Assembly: GCA_036012565.1 (NCBI GenBank)
Contig: DASCPP010000100.1
Span: forward strand, 1-6,061
Direction: 5' to 3'
Origin: DUAL01 sp036012565
GTDB taxonomy: Bacteria > Bacteroidota > Bacteroidia > Flavobacteriales > BACL11
DNA length: 6,061 bases
The position numbers and the translations under genes are program-made. The stretch's first letter is position 1. Every line of letters begins with the position of its first letter. Shown one piece after another: positions 1 to 6,061 of the stretch. The notes under the pieces are model-generated. The model saw only the letters and a program-made list of their open reading frames with translations. It did not search any database and was not told the DNA's origin.

Positions 1-785
1 ATAATTCAAAAGAAAATGCTCAAATTACAATAGACTTTGTTGGTGCTTCACCTTTTACTTTTGTTTATGCAATTGATGGAATTGCTCAGCCATCTATTAC
101 TACAAGCTCTAACCCTTACATAATTAATACTACTATAGACGGAATTTATTCTCTGATAAATATGTCGGATGCTGCAGGAGTTGGTTCTGTAAATGGCTCC
201 GTTTCTATTGTGGTTTATAATTCCCCTATTGCAATTTTTAATATTATCCCAGATACGGTTACCATCAATTATCCTACTGCTCATTTTGTTGATAAAACAA
301 GTGGTAATATAGTAGATTGGTTATGGAATTTTGGTGATAATTCAGCAGATAGTATGATAGCAAATATTTTTCATACATTTCCTGATTCCGTTGGTGTTTA
401 CAAAATTACAATGATAGTTACAGATGAGAATGGATGTAGAGATACTACATTTAATCATCTTTGGGTACAGAATGAATTTTGGATCTACCTTCCCAATAGT
501 TTTACCCCTGATTTAGATGGTATAAATGATAAATTCTGTCTTAGTTATAATGGAATAAGAATAGAAACTTTTAATATTAGTATTTATGATAGAAATAGTG
601 GGTTAGTATTTTCTTCCAATAATATTGAAGAAATGCTTTGCGAATTAGGTACAAAATCTTGGGATGGCACTCATATAGATTCTGGAGAAGAATTACCAAT
701 GGGAATGTATGTTTACGAAATTTATTTCCAAGATTTCCAGGGGTGGAAACACCAAGATTCTGGTTACATATATTTGATTCGCTAA
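1..785 (+). CDS. T9SS-sorted surface protein, 3' part (Ig-like repeat, PKD domain, gliding-motility-type C-terminal domain)
   Basis: Partial gene, open at the left edge; the first whole codon is at position 3 and 260 residues are visible before TAA at 783-785. An ATG at 162 lies inside a continuous reading frame and is not the real start. Residues about 1-75 resemble the Ig-like repeats of large Bacteroidota adhesins (GASPFTFVYAIDG, then SNPYIINTT and a DGIYSL strand). Residues about 75-155 form a PKD domain, seen in HFVDKTSG, WLWNFGDNS and the closing VTDENGCRDT. Residues about 161-260 form the gliding-motility-associated type B sorting domain: YLPNSFTPDLDGINDKF, then WDG, then PMGMYVYEIYF, ending in YIYLIR. 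From the family, this domain directs export through the outer membrane by the type IX system and surface attachment or release. The specific role (adhesion, matrix binding) cannot be told because the N-terminal part is missing. The domain is somewhat diverged (RNSG where RWG is usual). Confidence 0.9.
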   Translation, partial: NSKENAQITIDFVGASPFTFVYAIDGIAQPSITTSSNPYIINTTIDGIYSLINMSDAAGVGSVNGSVSIVVYNSPIAIFNIIPDTVTINYPTAHFVDKTSGNIVDWLWNFGDNSADSMIANIFHTFPDSVGVYKITMIVTDENGCRDTTFNHLWVQNEFWIYLPNSFTPDLDGINDKFCLSYNGIRIETFNISIYDRNSGLVFSSNNIEEMLCELGTKSWDGTHIDSGEELPMGMYVYEIYFQDFQGWKHQDSGYIYLIR

Positions 786-816
786 AAACAAAATCTGTTA
801 AAAACATTTTTCTTTC

Positions 817-846
817 TTGGTAATTTCTCAGTTGATTTTGTATAAA
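817..846 (+). promoter_or_regulatory. weak candidate promoter for the addAB unit
   Basis: The 85-base spacer between the surface-protein gene and addA holds TGATTTTG at 833-840, one mismatch from the Bacteroidota -7 element TAnnTTTG. A TTG at 817-819 could serve as the -33 element. The gap of 13 bases between them is shorter than the usual 17-23, and a TATAAA at 841-846 gives a competing reading. If used, transcription would begin a few bases further on and leave a leader of roughly 20 bases before the TTG start. In such AT-rich DNA a match of this quality can occur by chance, so addAB may equally be read through from upstream. Confidence 0.2.
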
Positions 847-870
847 TTAGGGCTTCCTAAAATTGAATAA

Positions 871-3800
871 TTGAGTACTTCTAATTTTACTATTTATCGT
901 TCTTCTGCTGGCTCGGGTAAAACCTATACTTTGGCACTAAGTTTTGTGGCAATTTCCTTGAAAGGAGATACTTTTGGCTATACGGATTACTACCGAAAAA
1001 TACTGGCCATTACTTTTACTAATAAGGCGGCTGCCGAGATGAAAGAAAGGGTGTTGCACTATTTTAAAGAATTAGCAAACAAAAGTGATAAAGAAAATAT
1101 CTTAGGATGGCTGAATGAAGAAACAAAGTTAGATAAGGACATCATTTACTCTCGTGCAAAAACAATTCACAAGCATATTTTGCACCATTATGCCGATTTG
1201 AGTATTTCCACTATTGATAAATTTACTTACCGTATTGTTCGTACTTTTGCTACTGATTTAGGGTTATCTCATAACTTTGAATTGGAGATGGATAATTACA
1301 AAATTATTCAGCCAGTAGTTGCCCTGCTTTTAGGAAGGCTAGAAAAAGGTGGTGGAGATTTAACAAATGCTTTGGTGAATTTTGCTCTGCAAAAAGCAGA
1401 GGATGGAAAAAGCAGTAATATTGAGCGCGATTTAGAGGAATTTGCTCAGCAACTTTTCAAAGAAGATGTTATTGATTTTATTGATGGTAAAACCCTAAGC
1501 ATTAAGGATTGTATGCAAATAAGAAAAGATTTGTATTTACAGCAAAATCAATTGGAAGCGAAAGTGCAGTTGTTATCTACCAATGCAAAAGCATTTTTTG
1601 CTAAAAATAGTTTTACCAAAGAACATTTTAATAGAGGTACTTTTTACCAACATTTTACAGAAAATATTTTAAATAAGGATGCTAAAAAATGGATTCCCTC
1701 AGATGCATTGCTAAGGTATATTAAAAATGGAGAGTGGTGTGCCCAAAGCAAGTCGGACGATATAAAGCAATTGGTGGATTCTTACCTTAAAGATTTGCAA
1801 TCCTTTTTTGATCAGTTATTGGCTTTACTAAAGCCTTATTTTACTAACAAAGCGGTACTGCAAAATATCTACTCTATTGCTGTACTTAATGAGTTAATTC
1901 AAGAGGTTAAAAATTACAAAAAAGAACAAACCATTCAGCAGATATCTTCTTTCAATAAGCAAATACATGATGTGGTAGTGGCACAACCTTCTGCTTTTAT
2001 TTATGAGCGTATTGGCGAGCGCTATAATCATTTTCTGATAGATGAATTTCAAGATACTTCCATTTTACAATGGCAAAATATGTTACCTCTAATTACAGAT
2101 GCAGTCGATTATGGAAAAAGTTTGGTTGTAGGAGATGGCAAGCAATCTATTTACCGGTGGAGGGCAGGAGAGGTGGAGCAATTTTTACAATTGCCCACTA
2201 TTTTTAAAGGAGAAAAACTTATTTTTAAACAAGATTGGGAGAATAAATTAAAAGCACATGAGGAGAATAAAATTCTAGAAAAAAATTTTAGAAGCCGTAA
2301 GGAAATAATCAAATTTAACAATGATTTTTTTGAGCAATTAAAAACGCTTTTGACGCCCCATTTGCAAGATATTTATAAAGAACAAAAACAGGAATTTGAA
2401 CATGCAAAAGAAGGGGGATATGTACATCTGGAACTCTTTGGCGATAAGGGAAATGATTTCAAAGATTTGATTTTACAAAGAATAATTGTCGAAATAAAAA
2501 AACTCACAAAAGAAAACGACTACTGCTTGCGCGATATCGCCATATTGTGCAATAGCCGAAAAAGAGTGGCTTTGACTGCTCAGTATCTTGCTGAAAATGG
2601 TATAGATGTAGTGTCGAATGAGGGCTTATTGTTGTGCTCATCCGAGAAAGTAAAATTACTGATTGCATCCCTATTTTATTTGCAAAACAAAGAGGATAAA
2701 GTTGCAAAAGCTACTATGGCAGAATGTTTTCATAAAGAAAAATTGAGCAAAAACTCCTTGCACAAATTAAATCTAAAATTGAAGGAGCAAAAATCCTTTT
2801 TGCAAATGATAAAAGAGGCAAAGTTATTTTTTAATATTCATCATTTTATTGAGCTTCCTTTGTATGAACTTTGTGAGCAACTCATCAGAGATTTGAAAAT
2901 TGAGGAGGATATTTATGTGCAATTCTTTCTGGATGTAGTACTGAAATATACAGAGAAAAATGATAGTAGTATTTCCGAATTTCTGTTTTGGTGGGAAGAT
3001 GCAAAAGTAAAGGAATCAGTTGTGGTGCCAGAAGAAACGGATGCCGTCCAAATAATGACTATTCACAAAGCAAAAGGATTAGACTTTGATGTGGTGATGA
3101 TTCCATTTAATTGGGAAGATATGTCTAATAAAAACGAAATTTGGGTGGATACTAGCAGGTATTTCCAAAAATTGAAATCGGCACTTATTAGTAGCAATAA
3201 ACAATTGGAGTGGAGTCATTTTTATGATGAATATCATAATGAGAAAAATCTTACCCTTTTGGATATCTTGAATAAATTGTATGTAGCCATGACGCGCCCA
3301 AAAGAGCGACTTTATATTTTCAGCAAAAGCTTCCCAAATAAACCAGCAGATGATTTTGATATAAAAGGAAAACTACACAGTTTTTTATATAATTTCAGTA
3401 ATACCTATCCTGTAATTATAGGAGATGCAAATGAAAAGCGTCAAGATAAAAAAGAAGAAAAATACCATCCTTTTTCTGTCAAAAAACAAGAAAAAAACGA
3501 TTGGAGAAATGTTATTTCCTTAAAACACTCTGCTGAAGATGTGTGGGATATAGAAAAGCAAAAAGAAAGTGTAGAGTGGGGAAAAATTCTACATTTAGCA
3601 CTTTCTCAAATTAAGCAAAAAGAGGATATTGAAGTAGTGATTGACACACTTTTTTCCAAAGGAAAATGTGATAAAAGTCAGTATAAGAAATTAAAAAAGC
3701 AACTTCCAGTTTTGCTTGAAAGTGAACAAATTGGAAAATATTTTACCCCAAACTGGCAAGTAAGAGCTGAAAAAGAAATTCTGCTTGAAACAGGAGAAAC

Positions 3801-3978
3801 CTATATTCCTGACCGCTTAGTTTTTCATGGGAATGAAGTAATTGTAGTTGATTACAAAACAGGTGATAAGGAAAATAGACATCATACCCAAATCAGGAAA
3901 TATGCTAATGCCCTAAAAAATATGGGCTATAAAGTGCTTGCTACAGATTTAATTTACACTCAAGATATATTAAAATAA
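871..3978 (+). CDS. addA: AddA-type ATP-dependent helicase-nuclease (UvrD/RecB family)
   Basis: Complete 1035-residue SF1A helicase fused to a C-terminal nuclease, acting in the cytoplasm on double-strand break ends. Motifs in order: Walker A AGSGKT at 13-18; motif Ia ITFTNKAAAEMKERV near 47-61; STIDKFTYRIVRTFA near 113-127; motif II DEFQD at 391-395; motif III GDGKQSIYRWRAG at 421-433; motif IV NFRSR at 472-476; motif V IMTIHKAKGLDFD at 728-740; motif VI LYVAMTRPKERLYIF at 803-817. The RecB-like nuclease spans about 900-1035: GKILH (H908), PDRLVF (D981), VDYKTG (D994, K996), then QIRKYANAL, so its active site looks intact. No classical Q motif precedes Walker A. The start is TTG, directly after an in-frame TAA at 868-870. 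No ATG exists in any frame between 786 and 870, and the first in-frame ATG (1039) would remove Walker A. No Shine-Dalgarno sequence is visible. The adjoining addB-like gene supports AddA over UvrD, PcrA or Rep. Length is slightly below the approximately 1230 residues of Bacillus AddA. Confidence 0.93.
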   Translation: MSTSNFTIYRSSAGSGKTYTLALSFVAISLKGDTFGYTDYYRKILAITFTNKAAAEMKERVLHYFKELANKSDKENILGWLNEETKLDKDIIYSRAKTIHKHILHHYADLSISTIDKFTYRIVRTFATDLGLSHNFELEMDNYKIIQPVVALLLGRLEKGGGDLTNALVNFALQKAEDGKSSNIERDLEEFAQQLFKEDVIDFIDGKTLSIKDCMQIRKDLYLQQNQLEAKVQLLSTNAKAFFAKNSFTKEHFNRGTFYQHFTENILNKDAKKWIPSDALLRYIKNGEWCAQSKSDDIKQLVDSYLKDLQSFFDQLLALLKPYFTNKAVLQNIYSIAVLNELIQEVKNYKKEQTIQQISSFNKQIHDVVVAQPSAFIYERIGERYNHFLIDEFQDTSILQWQNMLPLITDAVDYGKSLVVGDGKQSIYRWRAGEVEQFLQLPTIFKGEKLIFKQDWENKLKAHEENKILEKNFRSRKEIIKFNNDFFEQLKTLLTPHLQDIYKEQKQEFEHAKEGGYVHLELFGDKGNDFKDLILQRIIVEIKKLTKENDYCLRDIAILCNSRKRVALTAQYLAENGIDVVSNEGLLLCSSEKVKLLIASLFYLQNKEDKVAKATMAECFHKEKLSKNSLHKLNLKLKEQKSFLQMIKEAKLFFNIHHFIELPLYELCEQLIRDLKIEEDIYVQFFLDVVLKYTEKNDSSISEFLFWWEDAKVKESVVVPEETDAVQIMTIHKAKGLDFDVVMIPFNWEDMSNKNEIWVDTSRYFQKLKSALISSNKQLEWSHFYDEYHNEKNLTLLDILNKLYVAMTRPKERLYIFSKSFPNKPADDFDIKGKLHSFLYNFSNTYPVIIGDANEKRQDKKEEKYHPFSVKKQEKNDWRNVISLKHSAEDVWDIEKQKESVEWGKILHLALSQIKQKEDIEVVIDTLFSKGKCDKSQYKKLKKQLPVLLESEQIGKYFTPNWQVRAEKEILLETGETYIPDRLVFHGNEVIVVDYKTGDKENRHHTQIRKYANALKNMGYKVLATDLIYTQDILK

Positions 3979-6061
3979 TGAGGCCGTTTTTAGATAAAAT
4001 AGCAGAACGATTATTAAAAAAATTCCCGGAGGATATGGGGAATGTAGCGATAGTATTACCCAGTAAAAGGGCAATAGTATTTCTGAAACATTATTTATCA
4101 AAGAAGATTTTAAAGCCCTTTTTTTTACCTCAGTTTTTTTCAGTAGAAGAATTTGTGGAGCATCTTTCTGGGCTGAAAGTTTTGGATAACATTTCCTTAC
4201 AATTTTATCTTTATCAGTCCTATTTGGCACACTCTCCAAAAAAGGCAGATTCCTTTGATGAATTCCTAAATTGGAGTAATGTATTGTTGCACGATTTTAA
4301 TGAAGTGGATAGAAGTATGGTAGATGCAAAAGCTATTTTCTCAAACTTAAGAAAAGTAAAAGAATTAGAAAATTGGAAGGTTGAGAATTGGAGTATGGCA
4401 GAAGAACCCTTAAGCAAAGAGCAAAATAATTTTGTTACTTTTTATCATCAGATATATGATTGGTATTTGCATTTCAATCAATCTTTATTAACACAAAATG
4501 CTGCTTATCAGGGCATGGCTTATCGCAAGGCAGCAAATGAAATTAAGGAGGTGAGAATTTCTTGGGGAAAAGTATGGTTTGTTGGGCTCAATGCCCTTAC
4601 AAAATCAGAACAGAAAATAATCGAATATCTAAAAAAAGAGGATATTGCTCGGGTTTTTTGGGATGCAGATAAATTCTATTACAAGAATGAAAATCATGAA
4701 GCGGGCGGATTTTTACGTGAGCAAAGAAAAAGATGGAAGGAAGTTGATTTTAAGGGAGTAGGCGATTATTTTTCTAAACCCAAAAAAACATTTGATGTAG
4801 TAGCGTGTCCAAAAAATATAGCACAAGCAAAGGTAGCAGCCCAAGTCCTAAATGGGTTTTCTGCGCAGGACTTGGATGCATCTAATACTGCTATTATTTT
4901 GGCAGATGAGAGTTTATTGTATCCCGTGCTTAATCATTTACCAAAGAAAGTGAAAGAGTTGAATGTAACCATGGGAAGTCCGCTAAAAAACACACCTTTG
5001 TATGCTTTGGCCAGTGCACTGATGAGCATGCACATTCATGCATATAATTATCAAAAAAAGGCCTTTTATTACAAAGATGTTATCCGACTTTTGGAACATC
5101 CTTATTTTGCAAAAATTTGCAATAAAGATTCATTATTTATCTTAAAAAAAATCATCAAAAAAGAGAATTTCGTTTTTATCAGTGAGTCCTTAATCAAAGA
5201 GCATATCAAAGATGAATCATTACAATCTTTATTTAGTCCTTGGGATTCCGCTAAAGATTCCATTGAAACGTTTGCTCAAATAGTGAGTTTGTTGCGCAAG
5301 CCATTGGTTGGCAAAAAAGGAACGATAGAGTCAGAAATACTATTTGTTTTTTCTGAATGTATTATAATCTTAGATAAACTACTAGGAGAGTTAAAGCAAG
5401 AAATAGAATTAAAAACTATGCAGAAAATACTTCAACAAATTATCGCCAAAGAAGTCATCCCTTTTAAAGGAGAACCGCTAAATGGGGTGCAACTGATGGG
5501 GATTTTGGAAAGCAGAACACTTGACTTTAAAAACGTAATCATGCTATCGGTAAATGAAGGAACGCTTCCAAAAGGAAAAAGTGTGAATTCCTTTATTCCT
5601 TATGATATGAAAAAGTATTTTAAGTTACCTACTTATGCCGAAAGTGATGCTGTTTTCGCCTACCATTTTTATAGAATTTTACAAAGAGCAGAACATGTTA
5701 CTTTAATTTATAATACCCAGACGGATGATTTTGGAAGTGGTGAAAAAAGCCGATTTATCACCCAACTTTTATCCGAGTATACTGCCACTCTAATTAGGGA
5801 ATGTATATTTAAAGGCGAGCAATTACAACTTAAAAACAACAATGAAATTACCATAAAAAATACAGGTTTGGAGGATGCTATTTCTTCTTGGGCGAAAAAG
5901 GGAGTTTCTCCATCTGCCCTGAATAAATACAGTAATTGTTCCCTGTCTTTTTATTATCATTATTTAGCTAAAATCAGAAAGGATGATGCGGTGGATGAGT
6001 TTGCGGATGCTAGTCATTTAGGCACTGCTGTGCATAATGCTTTGGATAGGGTTTATGAAAA
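3978..6061 (+). CDS. addB: AddB-type helicase-like scaffold and PD-(D/E)XK nuclease subunit, 5' part
   Basis: Partial gene, open at the right edge, with 694 residues visible. ATG at 3978-3980 shares its A with the addA stop (TAATG). This start is preferred over the next ATG (codon 20) because residues 4-19, FLDKIAERLLKKFPED, fit the family's N-terminal helix. Residues about 22-60 (VAIVLPSKRAIVFL, then LPQFFSVEEFV) are the degenerate first helicase domain; no GxGKT is present, so it is unlikely to hydrolyse ATP. Residues 509-592 carry the block most typical of Bacteroidota AddB-like proteins: ILESRTLDFKNVIMLSVNEG, LPKGKSVNSFIPYD, then AYHFYRILQRAEHVTLIYNT and GSGEKSRF. SPSALNKYSNCSLSFYYHY at 644-662 and LGTAVHNAL at 681-689 open the C-terminal nuclease domain (PDDEXK_1). 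C654 aligns with the first ligand of the AddB iron-sulfur cluster. The catalytic D/E-K residues and the other cysteines would lie beyond the edge, roughly 250 residues further. It is expected to partner AddA in end resection. The ORF has no internal stop. Confidence 0.9.
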   Translation, partial: MRPFLDKIAERLLKKFPEDMGNVAIVLPSKRAIVFLKHYLSKKILKPFFLPQFFSVEEFVEHLSGLKVLDNISLQFYLYQSYLAHSPKKADSFDEFLNWSNVLLHDFNEVDRSMVDAKAIFSNLRKVKELENWKVENWSMAEEPLSKEQNNFVTFYHQIYDWYLHFNQSLLTQNAAYQGMAYRKAANEIKEVRISWGKVWFVGLNALTKSEQKIIEYLKKEDIARVFWDADKFYYKNENHEAGGFLREQRKRWKEVDFKGVGDYFSKPKKTFDVVACPKNIAQAKVAAQVLNGFSAQDLDASNTAIILADESLLYPVLNHLPKKVKELNVTMGSPLKNTPLYALASALMSMHIHAYNYQKKAFYYKDVIRLLEHPYFAKICNKDSLFILKKIIKKENFVFISESLIKEHIKDESLQSLFSPWDSAKDSIETFAQIVSLLRKPLVGKKGTIESEILFVFSECIIILDKLLGELKQEIELKTMQKILQQIIAKEVIPFKGEPLNGVQLMGILESRTLDFKNVIMLSVNEGTLPKGKSVNSFIPYDMKKYFKLPTYAESDAVFAYHFYRILQRAEHVTLIYNTQTDDFGSGEKSRFITQLLSEYTATLIRECIFKGEQLQLKNNNEITIKNTGLEDAISSWAKKGVSPSALNKYSNCSLSFYYHYLAKIRKDDAVDEFADASHLGTAVHNALDRVYE
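4836..4879 (+). repeat. inverted repeat inside addB
   Basis: CCAAGTCCT at 4841-4849 is the exact reverse complement of AGGACTTGG at 4867-4875, with 17 bases between. Past a small internal bulge, GCA at 4836-4838 pairs with TGC at 4877-4879. It could fold as an RNA or single-strand DNA hairpin. No T-run follows, so it is not an intrinsic terminator. One 9-base perfect pair at short spacing is about what chance gives in 6 kb, and it lies fully in coding sequence (residues about 287-301). The repeat is certainly present; any function is doubtful. Confidence 0.4.

Noticed and set aside
786..820. Possible terminator after the surface-protein gene (AACA/TGTT arms at about 787-799, then AAAAACATTTTTC).
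   Set aside because: The stems are 4 bases of almost pure A/T and the second pairing leaves almost no loop; too weak to call an intrinsic terminator.
638..823. Plus-strand frame overlapping the end of the surface-protein gene.
   Set aside because: It overlaps the conserved sorting domain in another frame and its translation resembles no known protein.
2203..2216. AAAGGAGA, resembling a Shine-Dalgarno site (also near 5466).
   Set aside because: Lies inside a coding frame with no start codon leading to a separate supported gene; it simply encodes Lys-Gly-Glu.
3910..3927. GCCC/GGGC inverted repeat near the end of addA.
   Set aside because: Four-base arms with no inner pairing and no T-run after it; expected by chance.
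4362..4392. Imperfect direct repeat in addB (AGAAAATTGGA and TGAGAATTGGA).
   Set aside because: Only two short degenerate copies, encoding ENWKVENW within a continuous frame; no third copy and no sign of a repeat family.
3970..4417. Minus-strand open frames opposite the start of addB, and others opposite the surface protein and addA.
   Set aside because: They lie wholly opposite well-supported genes, show low-complexity or unrecognisable translations and have no start context; they are shadows of the + strand genes.
871..6061. Helicase plus PD-(D/E)XK nuclease pair read as a new anti-phage defence system.
   Set aside because: Both proteins match AddA and AddB along their visible length, including the C-terminal nuclease of AddA and the signature block of AddB. 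This is a housekeeping recombination-repair unit, and no defence or mobile-element genes surround it.

Overview
The window comes from an AT-rich member of the Bacteroidota. Three things point there. The first gene ends in a gliding-motility-associated (type B) C-terminal sorting domain of the type IX secretion system, which is largely confined to that phylum. The helicase and nuclease genes match the Bacteroidota form of AddA and AddB. None of the starts has a Shine-Dalgarno sequence, which is usual there. Genus cannot be read from the sequence. All genes lie on the + strand, are densely packed and use the standard genetic code.

Layout: positions 1-785 hold the 3' end of a secreted, repeat-rich surface protein (immunoglobulin-like repeat, PKD domain, T9SS sorting domain). 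Its beginning lies outside the window. An 85-base spacer (786-870) contains only a weak candidate promoter and no convincing terminator. Positions 871-3978 encode a complete AddA-type UvrD/RecB helicase-nuclease of 1035 residues that must start at TTG. Positions 3978-6061 encode the first 694 residues of an AddB-type partner, whose start codon overlaps the addA stop by one base (TAATG). This gene runs off the right edge just after entering its C-terminal nuclease domain.

The last two genes form a two-gene unit. AddA supplies the 3'-5' SF1 motor and one PD-(D/E)XK nuclease. AddB supplies a helicase-like scaffold without a Walker A motif and the second nuclease. Together they would process double-strand break ends, leaving a 3' tail for RecA, and would also degrade foreign linear DNA. 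The upstream surface protein shows no functional link to them.

I found no RNA genes, mobile elements, CRISPR arrays or attachment sites, and no stretch over 300 bases without a gene. Despite the invitation to find a new system, the content is a recognisable secretion substrate next to a recognisable recombination-repair operon. The points worth a second look are details of start-site choice, gene coupling, missing motifs and one inverted repeat.
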